In this document: positions 49,513 through 60,482 of the stretch, piece after piece
How the letters are laid out: every line of letters starts with the position of its first letter
How positions within the stretch are numbered: the first letter of the stretch is position 1
Origin: Variovorax ginsengisoli
GTDB lineage: Bacteria > Pseudomonadota > Gammaproteobacteria > Burkholderiales > Burkholderiaceae_C
DNA length: 64,000 nt
Assembly (NCBI RefSeq): GCF_030811835.1
Contig: NZ_JAUSRO010000002.1
Location: forward strand, 1-64,000
Direction of reading: 5' to 3'
Made by a program: the position numbers and the translations under genes
The notes under the pieces: generated by a model
What the model saw: the letters and a program-made list of their open reading frames with translations, nothing else
Databases searched by the model: none
What the model was told of the DNA's origin: nothing

Positions 49513-50493
49513 TTGACCTCTTCCGAAACCCGGGCCATTGTGACCTTGAGCCTGCTGGCCGCCTTCGTGGACGGCGACAAGCACGAGCGCGAGCGCGCCG
49601 AGATCAAGCGCATCGCCGAGGGCCTTTCCGGTGACGATGGCTTGCACCTGCCCTCGCTGTACCAGGACGTCCTCATGAAGCGTGTGTCGCTGGCCTCGGT
49701 GGCGGGCGAGCTCCAGAGCGAAACGTCGCGCCAGCTGGCCTACGAAATGGCGGTGTGTGTCTGCGACGCCGACGGCACGCAGTCCGACGCCGAACGCCGG
49801 TTCCTGGGCGAGGTCCGCGAAAGCCTGAAGCTCGACGCTGGCGCTGCCGAACAGTTCTCCAGCACGGCCGAAGCCATGGCTGCGGTGCCCCTGAGCGGCA
49901 GTGCGGCCGCTGCGACCATCCCGGTGTCTTCCGCCCCAGCTGCGACCCCAGCGGCGGTGTCGGCGTTGTCGTCGGTCGACAGCAGCGAGCTCGACCGTGC
50001 GATCCTGAATGCTTCGATCGTCAATGGCGCGCTCGAACTGTTGCCAGAAACGCTGTCGACGATGGCAATCATTCCGCTTCAGATGAAGCTGGTGTATCGC
50101 ATCGGCAAGGCCTACGGGTTCGAGCTCGACCGCGGCCACATCAAGGATTTCATTGCCACGCTGGGCGTTGGCCTGACCTCGCAGTACCTCGAGCAGGCCG
50201 GCCGCAAGCTGCTGGGCGGCCTGTTGGGCAAGGTCGGTGGCGGTTTGCTGCGCGGGGTGGGCAACCAGGCGGTGAGTTCAGGCATGAGCTTCGCGAGCAC
50301 CTACGCGCTCGGCCACGTCGCCAAGCGCTATTACGCGGGTGGCCGCAAGCTGTCCACGCAAATGCTCAAGGACACCTATGCCAACGTGGTGCAGGAGGGC
50401 AAGGGCCTGCAGACGCAGTACCTCCCTGCGATCCAGGAAAAGGCGCGCACGCTGGACGCCGGCAAGGTGCTGGCCATGGTGCGCGGCGCTTGA
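49513..50493 (+). CDS. TerB-like / DUF697-like two-domain protein
   Basis: Protein of 326 aa. Residues ~1-110 look like a TerB/tellurite-resistance-type helical domain (LSLLAAFVDGDKHERERAEI with repeated acidic DADG motif at VCVCDADGTQSDAERRFL). An Ala/Ser/Pro linker follows. Residues ~160-300 resemble DUF697/YcjF-type segments (MAIIPLQMKLVYRIGKAYGF; Gly-rich LLGGLLGKVGGGLLRGVGNQ). It starts with TTG 49513; GGAG lies 6-9 nt upstream. Function unknown; such proteins associate with membranes or stress GTPases. The preceding 144 nt contain a weak AGCCCC/GGGGCT pair but no clear terminator. Confidence 0.7.
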   Translation: MTSSETRAIVTLSLLAAFVDGDKHERERAEIKRIAEGLSGDDGLHLPSLYQDVLMKRVSLASVAGELQSETSRQLAYEMAVCVCDADGTQSDAERRFLGEVRESLKLDAGAAEQFSSTAEAMAAVPLSGSAAAATIPVSSAPAATPAAVSALSSVDSSELDRAILNASIVNGALELLPETLSTMAIIPLQMKLVYRIGKAYGFELDRGHIKDFIATLGVGLTSQYLEQAGRKLLGGLLGKVGGGLLRGVGNQAVSSGMSFASTYALGHVAKRYYAGGRKLSTQMLKDTYANVVQEGKGLQTQYLPAIQEKARTLDAGKVLAMVRGA

Positions 50494-50523
50494 GAACGGA
50501 GGCGCAAATGAACCTGCGCAACG

Positions 50524-50546
50524 CCTTCAGCCGCGAAGCGGCAAGG
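50524..50546. terminator. Hairpin between convergent genes
   Basis: GCCGC (50530-50534) and GCGGC (50538-50542) pair with a GAA loop; CCTT (50524-50527) and AAGG (50543-50546) extend the stem past a small bulge. It overlaps the end of the convergent ATPase gene. No T-run. Confidence 0.35.
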
Positions 50547-51171
50547 TGACTGTTGCCGCCAGCGGCACGCCTTCGAGCGTCTCGCCGCTGCCCACGATCA
50601 CGGCTTGGGACGGCTTGGCGGCCCAGTGGGTCAGTGCCCTCCAAAGGCAACGGCGCGACGCGGCGTCCAGTCCGCCGGTGGGCTCGTCGATCAGCACCAG
50701 CGCACGGCCCGAGGCCAGCGCCGACGCCAGCCAGACCTTGCGCCGCGATCCGGTCGACAGCATGTACATGGGCTTGTCGATCTGCGGCGCGAGCGCAAAG
50801 CCTTCGACCAGTTCCTGCCAGAAAGCTTCGTCGAACGCGGGATCGTCCTCCCGCAGCCTGGCGGTACAGGCACGGCCGGTCACGGGGTCCAGGGCCGCAT
50901 CGGTGTGGTCGCCAAAGAACACGTGGCGGCGGTAGGCTGCGGGGTCGCGCGCGAGGTCGACACCCGCCACCGTGAGCCGGCCGGCGTCCGCAGGCTGCAT
51001 GCCGGCGAGTACCCGCAGCAGCGTCGATTTGCCAGCGCCCGTGTCGCCATGGACCCAGGTGACACCGGCCGCAATGCGGGTGGACCAGCCGTCGACGATG
51101 GGTGTTTGATGCGGATAGCCGACGCGCAACCGATGGATATCGAGCAGAGGGGGGAGGGCGGTCATGGACAT
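50527..51171 (-). CDS. Lone ABC ATPase (CcmA-like)
   Basis: ATP-binding cassette protein of 214 aa. Walker A is HGDTGAGKSTLL, Walker B ALVLIDEPTGGLD, and the signature is MLSTGSRRKVWLA, an LSGGQ variant of the type in CcmA. No H-loop is evident at the end (AVIVGSGETLEG). No permease gene lies next to it, so its partner is unknown. ATG 51171, with ATG 51165 as alternative. Confidence 0.8.
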   Translation of the reverse strand: MSMTALPPLLDIHRLRVGYPHQTPIVDGWSTRIAAGVTWVHGDTGAGKSTLLRVLAGMQPADAGRLTVAGVDLARDPAAYRRHVFFGDHTDAALDPVTGRACTARLREDDPAFDEAFWQELVEGFALAPQIDKPMYMLSTGSRRKVWLASALASGRALVLIDEPTGGLDAASRRCLWRALTHWAAKPSQAVIVGSGETLEGVPLAATVTLPLRG

Positions 51172-51270
51172 GCCCGCAACGGTACCTCATGCGGACGCTC
51201 GCCTACGATGCGCCGATGTCCGACACCCGTGCTATTGCTGCCGTCATGGCCACGCAGGCGGCGGCGGGCT

Positions 51271-52596
51271 TCACTCGCTCTTGAGGATCGTCTCGCCCTG
51301 GAGCGGACCCATGTCCTGGATGTTCACGCGGTGCCGCTTCCAGCCGGCCATGGTGCGGCGCAGGTTCAGCAGCGAGACGAAGCAATACACGGCCTTGAAC
51401 ATCATCAGCGAGCCGCGGTAGGCCGGCCCCTGGCGCATGTCTGCCGCCAGCAACGACATCAGTCCTTGCTTGACCTTGAACATGTTCTGCGGATGCATGA
51501 ACATGTCACGGATCGTCGGGTTGGTGACCCGGTAGATGAACCATGAATAGTCGCGCGGCCCGATGCGCATGCGCTTTTCCAGTGCGCGGCGCGCGGCAGG
51601 CAGTTCGGCTGGCCGTTCGAGTGCCTTCTCGACCAGTGTGGCGCCATCGAACGCGTTCTGCATCGCCAGGAACACGCCTGACGAGAACATCGGGTCGATG
51701 AAGGTGAAGGCGTCGCCCACCATCAGGTAACGGTCGCCGGTCGCATGCGTACTCGTGTAGGCGAAATTGCCGGTGGCGTGCACCGCGTCGTCCACCAGCG
51801 TCGCATCCTTGAGCCGGTCGTGCAGCTCGGGACACAGTGCGATGGTGTCGTAGAAATAGTCCTTCAGCGGCTTGTTGCGAGCCTTCAGGTAGTAGGCCCA
51901 GCACACGGCGCCCACGCTGGTCGTGCCATCGGCCAGCGGGATGAACCAGAACCAGCCATGTTCGAACCAGCAGATGCTGATGTTCCCCTCGCGCTTGCCT
52001 TGCAGCCGGCGCGCGTTGCGGAAGTGGCCGAACAGGGCCGTGCTGTTGTGGTTGGGGTTCTTCTTCTTGCTCTTGAGCTGGGTGGCCAGCACCGTGTCGC
52101 GGCCGCTCGCGTCGACCACGAAGCGCGCGCGCCAGGTGCGTTGCGCACCGTCGTCGAGCGTCGCCCGCACGGTGGCGCCCTGGTCGTCGAAGTCGACCTG
52201 CCGCACCCTGGCACCTTCGATCGTCACGGCACCTTCGTTGGCGGCATGGCGGAACAGCAGTTCGTCGAGTTCCGAACGCCGCACCTGCCAGGCCGAATCC
52301 TTGGTCGGGTCCCAGCCCTCGGCGAAGTCGACGTAGCTGCAGTAGTCGAGATCGGGCGGCACGAATTCGATGCCGAACTTGGGCATGCCGATCCGGGCGA
52401 CCTGCTCTCGCACGCCCAGCTTCTCGAACAGTTCAACGTTGCCCGGCAGCAGCGATTCGCCGATGTGAAAGCGCGGATGGTGTTCCTTTTCCAGCATCAC
52501 GACCTTCCGGCCCTGCCGCGCCAACAACGTGGCCATTGTCGAGCCCGCCGGTCCGCCGCCGATCACGAGCACCTCACAGTCCTGGGTTGCTTGCAT
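51271..52596 (-). CDS. Flavin-dependent halogenase-like FAD oxidoreductase
   Basis: FAD protein of 441 aa. Residues 11-20 form the dinucleotide motif VIGGGPAGST, and the ribose-binding Glu is in VVMLEKEHHPRFHIGESLL. It carries a WxWxIP motif (W215-P220 in GWFWFIPL), the hallmark of flavin-dependent halogenases, and a Lys (K73, in MPKFGIEF) at the place of the catalytic Lys79 of PrnA. GGAGAGG lies 8-14 nt before ATG 52596. It may be a halogenase or one of the related non-halogenating oxidoreductases. No partner flavin reductase or carrier protein is adjacent. The AraC gene lies upstream on the same strand. Confidence 0.75.
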   Translation of the reverse strand: MQATQDCEVLVIGGGPAGSTMATLLARQGRKVVMLEKEHHPRFHIGESLLPGNVELFEKLGVREQVARIGMPKFGIEFVPPDLDYCSYVDFAEGWDPTKDSAWQVRRSELDELLFRHAANEGAVTIEGARVRQVDFDDQGATVRATLDDGAQRTWRARFVVDASGRDTVLATQLKSKKKNPNHNSTALFGHFRNARRLQGKREGNISICWFEHGWFWFIPLADGTTSVGAVCWAYYLKARNKPLKDYFYDTIALCPELHDRLKDATLVDDAVHATGNFAYTSTHATGDRYLMVGDAFTFIDPMFSSGVFLAMQNAFDGATLVEKALERPAELPAARRALEKRMRIGPRDYSWFIYRVTNPTIRDMFMHPQNMFKVKQGLMSLLAADMRQGPAYRGSLMMFKAVYCFVSLLNLRRTMAGWKRHRVNIQDMGPLQGETILKSE

Positions 52597-52670
52597 GGGT
52601 CTGCCTCTCCTGCGAATGGAATTGAAACGCGGTCCGATTGTGCCGGGTCGAGGCGGGCCAAGGCGGGCCG

Positions 52671-53711
52671 TTACGGCAGCCGGGTCGGTGAGGCCAGCGC
52701 GCGGAATTCGCCGGGCGTGTGGCCGGTCCATCCCTTGAATGCACGGGAAAAGCTCTTCTCGTTGCGAAAGCCCGCTGCCAGCGCCACCTGCTTGATCGGC
52801 CGGTCGGTGCGGCGCAACTGCTCGACGGCCTGTGCATGTCGCACCTCGTCCTTGAGCGCCTGCAAGGTGATGCCTTCGTCGCGCAACTGGCGGTGCAGCG
52901 TGCGGCTGGACATGTGGAGCAAGGCCGCCAGGGCGTCGGCCGTGCTGGTGTCTTCGGCACGTGCGTGCAGCAGTTCGCGCACCCGCTGGCCCAGCAGCCG
53001 GTCGCGCCGGTACTGAAGCACCGTGAGTGGCAGCGCGCGCCGAAGCATGACGCGCAGGGCGCCCTCGTCGCGCTGCAGCGGCAGCGCCAGGTAGCGTTCG
53101 TCAAAGCTGTAGCTGGCGCGCGCCGCGCCGAATTCGAGCGCACCGTTGAACATCAACGGGTAGGCATCGCGGTGCGGCGGCGCTGCGAACGGAAAGCGCG
53201 CGCTGCGCAGAGAAATGCGCGAGTCGATCGCCCATGAGGCGTAGCCGTGCAGGAAGCGCAGGCCCGAAACCAGCGCGAATTCGCGGAACTCCCCCAGGTC
53301 GCGGCGTTCGGTGATCGACACCGTGGCGACGCCACCGGCCACCCGCAGGTCGAGCACGATGTCGTCGGTGAGCAGCCGGTGGTGGCGGCACCAGCGCTTG
53401 ATGGCCACGCCCAGGTCGGGCGATCCGAGCGAGGCGCGGCACAGCAGGCCGTAGGTGCCCCAGGGCAGCTTGCGCGAGAACCAGCCGAGCGCCTCGTCGT
53501 CGAGTTCCTGCATCGCATGGGCATTGAGCGCCTCGAACTGCGCGGCCGTCACCCGCCCGGCGGGCTCTTGCAGCGCGTGCGGCGTGATCTGTGCCTGCGC
53601 CAGCGCCGTGGCCGGATCGATGCCGTAGCGTTCGTAGCCCAACACGATCGTTCGCACGAAGGCCATCGGCGTGGCGGCGCGCGCAGGACGGAGGAAGGCA
53701 GGCGAGGGCAT
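52671..53711 (-). CDS. AraC-family regulator
   Basis: Regulator of 346 aa. An N-terminal ~200-residue ligand-sensing domain of the Arabinose_bd/OruR type (RTIVLGYERYGIDPATALAQ) is followed by the AraC double HTH at ~235-330 (LAALLHMSSRTLHRQLRDEG and VALAAGFRNEKSFSRAFKGW, ending TPGEFRAL). It is divergent from the isovaleryl-CoA dehydrogenase gene with 134 nt between them, so it may control the liu genes; the halogenase-like gene is the other candidate target. ATG 53711 fits the family start; the frame is open to 53843. Confidence 0.85.
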   Translation of the reverse strand: MPSPAFLRPARAATPMAFVRTIVLGYERYGIDPATALAQAQITPHALQEPAGRVTAAQFEALNAHAMQELDDEALGWFSRKLPWGTYGLLCRASLGSPDLGVAIKRWCRHHRLLTDDIVLDLRVAGGVATVSITERRDLGEFREFALVSGLRFLHGYASWAIDSRISLRSARFPFAAPPHRDAYPLMFNGALEFGAARASYSFDERYLALPLQRDEGALRVMLRRALPLTVLQYRRDRLLGQRVRELLHARAEDTSTADALAALLHMSSRTLHRQLRDEGITLQALKDEVRHAQAVEQLRRTDRPIKQVALAAGFRNEKSFSRAFKGWTGHTPGEFRALASPTRLP

Positions 53712-53845
53712 CTGTCCGTGGGAAATGAGTGGCGTGATCTGCAACCATTGTGGCGCCAAATGCGCCCCGTGCAGGCGTAAGCTGGCATTTTGGCCAGCGT
53801 GCGCCGTACGCCGGTCATCCCTTGAGACGATGTGAGGAGACACCC

Positions 53846-55018
53846 ATGCACGATCCCGGCCTGAACTTCGACCTGGGCGACACCATCGATGCGCTGCGCG
53901 ATGCGATCCAGGACTTCTGCGCCCACGAAATCACGCCGCGCGCCGCAGAGATCGACCGCGACAACCTGTTCCCGCATGACCTCTGGGCCAAGCTCGGCGA
54001 ACTGGGCCTGCATGGCATGACGGTGGACGCGCAGTACGGCGGCACCGAACTCGGCTACCTCGCGCACATCGTCGCGATGGAAGAGGTGTCGCGCGCCTCG
54101 GCCTCGGTCGGCCTGTCGTACGGCGCGCATTCCAACCTGTGCGTCAACCAGATCCATCGCAACGGCACCGAGGCGCAGAAGGCGAAGTACCTGCCCCGGC
54201 TGGTCAGCGGCGAGCACGTCGGTGCACTGGCCATGAGCGAGCCCAACGCTGGCTCCGACGTCGTGAGCATGAAGCTCAAGGCCGAGAAGAAGGACGGCTA
54301 TTACGTCCTCAATGGCGGCAAGATGTGGATCACCAACGGCGGCGATGCCGACACGCTGGTCATCTACGGCAAGAGCGAGCCGGAGATGGGTGCGCGCGGC
54401 ATGACCGCCTTCATCGTCGAGAAGGGCTTCAAGGGCTTCAGCGCCGGCACCAAGCTCGACAAGCTGGGCATGCGCGGCAGCAACACCTACCCGCTGTTCT
54501 TCGACAACTGCGAAGTGCCCGAAGAGAACGTGCTCGGCGGCGAGGGCATGGGCGCCAAGGTCCTGATGAGCGGCCTCGATTACGAGCGCGCGGTGCTGTC
54601 GGGCGGCCCGCTGGGCATCATGGCCGCATGCATGGACGCCGTGCTGCCCTACATCCACGAGCGCAAACAGTTCGGCCAGAGCATCGGGGAATTCCAGCTG
54701 ATGCAGGGCAAGCTGGCCGACATGTATTCGACCTGGCAGGCCACGCGCGCTTACGTGTACGCGGTCGGCAAGGCCTGCGACCGCAACGACCATGCACGCA
54801 CCTTCCGCAAGGACGCCGCGGGCGCCATCCTGTATGCGGCCGAGAAAGCCACCTGGATGGCTGGCGAGGCGATCCAGACGCTGGGCGGCGTGGGCTACAC
54901 CAAGGACTTCCCGGTCGAGCGGCTCTGGCGCGACGCCAAGCTGTATGAGATCGGTGCCGGCACGAGCGAGATCCGCCGGATGCTGATCGGCCGCGAACTG
55001 TTCAACGAAACCGTCTGA
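53846..55018 (+). CDS. liuA: Isovaleryl-CoA dehydrogenase
   Basis: FAD enzyme that oxidises isovaleryl-CoA to 3-methylcrotonyl-CoA in leucine breakdown. The 390-aa protein contains [20 protein letters not shown] and [16 protein letters not shown], which holds the catalytic Glu at the isovaleryl-CoA-dehydrogenase-specific position, and the C-terminal [27 protein letters not shown] lies 8 nt before the start. It is the first gene of the liu cluster. Assignment is supported by the carboxylase genes that follow. Confidence 0.94.
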   Translation: MHDPGLNFDLGDTIDALRDAIQDFCAHEITPRAAEIDRDNLFPHDLWAKLGELGLHGMTVDAQYGGTELGYLAHIVAMEEVSRASASVGLSYGAHSNLCVNQIHRNGTEAQKAKYLPRLVSGEHVGALAMSEPNAGSDVVSMKLKAEKKDGYYVLNGGKMWITNGGDADTLVIYGKSEPEMGARGMTAFIVEKGFKGFSAGTKLDKLGMRGSNTYPLFFDNCEVPEENVLGGEGMGAKVLMSGLDYERAVLSGGPLGIMAACMDAVLPYIHERKQFGQSIGEFQLMQGKLADMYSTWQATRAYVYAVGKACDRNDHARTFRKDAAGAILYAAEKATWMAGEAIQTLGGVGYTKDFPVERLWRDAKLYEIGAGTSEIRRMLIGRELFNETV

Positions 55019-55027
55019 GGCCGGGCC

Positions 55028-56692
<1,665 letters not shown>

Positions 56693-56703
56693 CGGCTGCG
56701 GCG

Positions 56704-58428
56704 TCAGCGGTTGCCGTTCGGCGGCGCGTCCAGGCCGGCGGCGAGGCGTGCGACCGCGAGGCGCTTGCGCAGTGGCACTTCCTGGAGGTCGAGTTCACCG
56801 ACCAGGCTGCGCAGCGATTCGTCGTTGATGCGGTGGGCGTGGCGCTCGGCATAGAGCGCGGTGCGCTCGACGTGCAGCGTCTTCAGCCGCAGCTCCAGCT
56901 CCACCACATAACGCCGTCGGCGCTGGTGCACCACGTCGGGCGTCTCGGCGAGCGCCTCGGGCGTGCCGGGTTGGGGGGCGTCTTCGAGCAGGTCGATGCG
57001 TTTGCGGTATTCCTGCGTCAGCCGACCTGCGGATTCCTGGTATTGCGCCACCCATTGCGGATCGGCCGCTTGGGCGTGCGCCTTGTCGAGCACCATGCTG
57101 GCGATCGCGGCCTGGCAGGCGGCCAGCCGCGCGCGGCGTTCCTCTCGCGACGCCGCGGGTTCGCCGCGGGGCGGCAGGCGGCGCAGCACCAGCGGCAGGC
57201 CGATGCTGGCGACCACCAGGGTGAAGAGGATCGTGCCCGTCGCGAGGAAGACCAGCAGGTTGCGGCCGGGAAAGGGCGCGCCGTTGTTGAGCAGCATCGG
57301 GATCGACAGCGCGCCCGCGAGGGTTACGGCGCCGCGGATGCCTGCGAGCGTACTGGCCAGTGTGAGCAGGTGCGAAGGGCGCTCGGCCATCTTGCCGTCG
57401 CTGTGTGCCTTCCAGAGACTGCCCTGCACGCCGAGCGTGAGCCATATCCAGCGCAGCACCAGCAGCGCCGACGAGATGGCCACCGCTTGGCCGGCGAGCA
57501 TCCACCACAGGTGGCCGGCCTCGTGCAGCGTCTCGCCGATGATGGACGGCAACTGCAGCCCCAGGAGCAGGAAGACGGCGCCATTGAATGCCGACTCCAC
57601 CATGGCCCAGGTGCCCTCGGTCTGCATGCGTTCGGCCACGAACTCGCTGCGGCTGAGATCGGCAAAGTTGGTCATCACGCCTGCCGCCACAGCGGCGAGG
57701 ATGCCCGAGACGCCGACACGTTCACCCACGATGTACGCCGCGAAGGGAAGCAGCACGAGCAGCAGCACCATCTGCGTGGCTGCGACGTCGCCGAGACGCC
57801 GCGTCACCGTGTCACGCGCGACGGCGAAGCCCCAGCCGATGAGCGCGCCCACGCCGATGCCGCCCAGGGCGATCCACAGGAAATCGCGCGCCACCGCGGT
57901 CCACGAGAAAACGCCGGTGAGCGTCGCCGCCACCGCGAACTTCAGTGCGACCAGTCCCGAGGCGTCGTTCAGGAGCGATTCGCCTTCCAGCACGCGCATC
58001 GTCTGCGCCGGCATGCCCAGGTTGCGCGTGATGGCCGAGACGGCCACGGCGTCGGTGGGCGAGACGACAGCCGCCAGCGCGAAGGCCACGGCGAGCGGCA
58101 TCTCGGGAATCATCCAGTGGATCAGGTAGCCCAGCCCGATGACGGTGAAGAGCACCAGGCCGAGCGCCAGCTTCAGGATCGGCCGGTAGAGCGCGAAGAA
58201 CTCGCGCTTGGGAATGCGCCAGCCGTCGGCGAAGAGCAGCGGCGGGATGAACAGCAGCAGGAACAGTTCCGGGTCGAAGCTGATGTGCAGGCCCTGCTCC
58301 GGCCAGGACAACACGGCGCCGAGGGCGATCTGGATCAGTGGGAGCGGGATGGCGCGGACATAGCGGGCGGCAATGCCCGTGAGCGCGCCCAGCATCAGGA
58401 CCAGGAGCACGGTTTCGACGTTATGCAT
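56704..58428 (-). CDS. Na+/H+ antiporter (CPA1/NhaP type)
   Basis: Membrane antiporter of 574 aa with about 11-12 hydrophobic segments over the first ~410 residues. The CPA1 core is visible in VVSPTDAVAVSAITRNLGMP and GESLLNDASGLVAL, with the ion-binding Asp residues. A cytosolic, Arg-rich helical tail of ~150 residues follows, as in YjcE-like antiporters. It lies antisense between liu genes, 11 nt from the stop of the acyl-CoA synthetase and 95 nt from liuB, interrupting the operon. Confidence 0.9.
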   Translation of the reverse strand: MHNVETVLLVLMLGALTGIAARYVRAIPLPLIQIALGAVLSWPEQGLHISFDPELFLLLFIPPLLFADGWRIPKREFFALYRPILKLALGLVLFTVIGLGYLIHWMIPEMPLAVAFALAAVVSPTDAVAVSAITRNLGMPAQTMRVLEGESLLNDASGLVALKFAVAATLTGVFSWTAVARDFLWIALGGIGVGALIGWGFAVARDTVTRRLGDVAATQMVLLLVLLPFAAYIVGERVGVSGILAAVAAGVMTNFADLSRSEFVAERMQTEGTWAMVESAFNGAVFLLLGLQLPSIIGETLHEAGHLWWMLAGQAVAISSALLVLRWIWLTLGVQGSLWKAHSDGKMAERPSHLLTLASTLAGIRGAVTLAGALSIPMLLNNGAPFPGRNLLVFLATGTILFTLVVASIGLPLVLRRLPPRGEPAASREERRARLAACQAAIASMVLDKAHAQAADPQWVAQYQESAGRLTQEYRKRIDLLEDAPQPGTPEALAETPDVVHQRRRRYVVELELRLKTLHVERTALYAERHAHRINDESLRSLVGELDLQEVPLRKRLAVARLAAGLDAPPNGNR

Positions 58429-58523
58429 GAGCGTATTTCGACAACAACGATGACCACAGTAACGGATGCATCATCGGCGAGCGCAGGGGCTGCCGTCCGA
58501 CGGATGACATCCAAAGGATGAGC

Positions 58524-60146
58524 ATGAGCAAACTCGAGACGAAACTCAACGCCCGCTCTGCGGATTTCCAGGCCAACGCCGCCGCGATGCGCGCACTGGT
58601 CGACGACCTGCACGCGCAGTTCGCCAAGGTCGAGGCCGGCGGTGGCGAGGCGGCGCGTGCCAAGCACGTCGCGCGCGGCAAGCTGCTGCCGCGCGACCGC
58701 GTGGCCGAGCTGCTCGACCCGGGCACACCCTTCCTGGAGATCGCGCCGCTCGCGGCCTACGGCATGTACCTCGACGGCAAGGGCGCCGAGTCGGCACCCG
58801 GCGCTGGGCTGATCGTCGGCATCGGCCGCGTGAGCGGGGTCGATTGCATGATCGTCTGCAACGATGCGACGGTGAAGGGCGGCACCTACTACCCGCTGAC
58901 GGTGAAGAAGCACCTGCGCGCGCAGGAGATCGCCGAGCAGAACCGCCTGCCGTGCATCTACCTGGTCGACTCCGGTGGCGCCAACCTGCCCAACCAGGAC
59001 GAGGTCTTCCCCGATCGCGACCACTTCGGTCGCATCTTCTACAACCAGGCCAACATGAGCGCGCAGGGTATCGCGCAGATCGCGGTGGTCATGGGCTCGT
59101 GCACGGCCGGTGGCGCCTACGTGCCGGCGATGAGCGACGAGTCGATCATCGTGAAGAACCAGGGCACCATCTTCCTGGGCGGCCCGCCGCTGGTGAAGGC
59201 CGCGACCGGTGAAGTCGTCACGGCCGAGGACCTGGGCGGCGGCGACGTGCACACGCGCCTGTCGGGCGTGGCCGACCACCTGGCGCAGAACGACCTGCAT
59301 GCGCTGTCGCTGGCGCGCTCGGCCATCGCGAACATCAATCGCAAGGACGCGACCGAGGCGCCCCATACGGATGCGCGCGCGCCGGCGTTCCCGCGCGAAG
59401 AGCTGTACGGCGTGATCCCGACCGACACGCGCAAGCCCTTCGACGTGCGCGAGATCATCGCCCGCATCGTCGACGGCAGCGAGTTCCACGAGTTCAAGGC
59501 GCGCTTCGGCGCCACGCTGGTCTGCGGCTTCGCGCAGATCGAGGGCATGCCGGTGGGCATCGTCGCCAACAACGGCATCCTGTTCAGCGAATCGGCGCAG
59601 AAGGGCGCGCACTTCATCGAGCTGTGCTGCCAGCGCAAGATTCCGCTGGTGTTCCTGCAGAACATCACCGGCTTCATGGTCGGGCGCAAGTACGAGAACG
59701 AAGGCATCGCACGCCATGGCGCCAAGATGGTGACCGCGGTGGCCACGGCCAACGTGCCGAAGTTCACCATCATCATCGGCGGCAGCTTCGGCGCCGGCAA
59801 CTACGGCATGTGCGGCCGCGCCTACAGCCCGCGCTTTCTCTGGATGTGGCCCAACGCGCGCATCAGCGTGATGGGTGGCGAGCAGGCCGCGAGCGTGCTG
59901 GCCACAGTCAAGCGCGATGGCATCGAAGGCAAGGGCGGCAGCTGGAGCAAGGAAGAGGAAGAGGCCTTCAAGGCGCCCATTCGCCAGCAGTACGAAGACC
60001 AGGGCCATCCGTACTACGCGACCGCGCGGCTGTGGGACGACGGGATCATCGATCCGGCGGACACGCGGCGTGTGCTGGCGCTGGGGTTGGCGGCTGCACG
60101 CAATGCGCCCATCCCGGAACCGAAGTTCGGCATCTTCCGGATGTAG
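58524..60146 (+). CDS. liuB: 3-Methylcrotonyl-CoA carboxylase beta subunit (carboxyltransferase)
   Basis: Biotin-dependent carboxyltransferase of about 540 aa converting 3-methylcrotonyl-CoA to 3-methylglutaconyl-CoA with the alpha subunit at the cluster end. It contains [37 protein letters not shown] and [16 protein letters not shown], the acyl-CoA carboxyltransferase fold with an MCC rather than propionyl-CoA pattern. AAAGGA lies 5 nt before ATG 58524; ATG 58518 is the other possible start. The 95 nt upstream, between the antiporter and this gene, must carry its promoter; I do not see a clear one. Confidence 0.93.
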   Translation: MSKLETKLNARSADFQANAAAMRALVDDLHAQFAKVEAGGGEAARAKHVARGKLLPRDRVAELLDPGTPFLEIAPLAAYGMYLDGKGAESAPGAGLIVGIGRVSGVDCMIVCNDATVKGGTYYPLTVKKHLRAQEIAEQNRLPCIYLVDSGGANLPNQDEVFPDRDHFGRIFYNQANMSAQGIAQIAVVMGSCTAGGAYVPAMSDESIIVKNQGTIFLGGPPLVKAATGEVVTAEDLGGGDVHTRLSGVADHLAQNDLHALSLARSAIANINRKDATEAPHTDARAPAFPREELYGVIPTDTRKPFDVREIIARIVDGSEFHEFKARFGATLVCGFAQIEGMPVGIVANNGILFSESAQKGAHFIELCCQRKIPLVFLQNITGFMVGRKYENEGIARHGAKMVTAVATANVPKFTIIIGGSFGAGNYGMCGRAYSPRFLWMWPNARISVMGGEQAASVLATVKRDGIEGKGGSWSKEEEEAFKAPIRQQYEDQGHPYYATARLWDDGIIDPADTRRVLALGLAAARNAPIPEPKFGIFRM

Positions 60147-60238
60147 GGCTGTGTTGTTGTTCGCGTCACCGCTTCGCTCGACACGTTTGTTTGTCGGTTC
60201 GGGGCGGGATCACGCCGACGGCGTACTCTGCTCCGCGA

Positions 60239-60414
60239 ATGTCCCCCGGCCTGCGGCCTCCTCCTTTATTTCGCTGCGCAGAGCACACCATCGACGCGAT
60301 TCGGACACGCAGCGGTTGATCGACGGCGGATGGAACACCCCAACGCTTCCACGTGCGCAGGGTGCCGGGTGCTCCCCGCAGCGAAGTAAAGGAGGAGCCG
60401 AAGGCGGGGGACAT
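60239..60414. repeat. Long interspersed-type palindromic repeat between liuB and liuC
   Basis: Left arm 60239-60286 and right arm 60369-60414 are near-complementary over about 46 nt (four mismatches and two single-base gaps), around an 82-nt loop. Cores are TCCTCCTTTATTTCGCTGCG on the left and CGCAGCGAAGTAAAGGAGGA on the right. Weaker symmetry continues outward. The whole intergenic stretch 60147-60482 (336 nt) holds no credible gene. The look is that of REP/BIME-like palindromic elements; other genomic copies are expected but not seen in this window. Confidence 0.75.
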
Positions 60415-60482
60415 GAGCGGAGGGGAGTGCCCGGTGGCCTGCTCACGCACCCCTAACAGCAGGGCCTAGAGAAAGAAACAAC

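Noticed and set aside
50509..50550. 13-codon open frame MNLRNAFSREAAR with a good GGAGG ribosome site
   Set aside because: Too short to support; it overlaps a hairpin between two convergent genes and the end of the ATPase gene.
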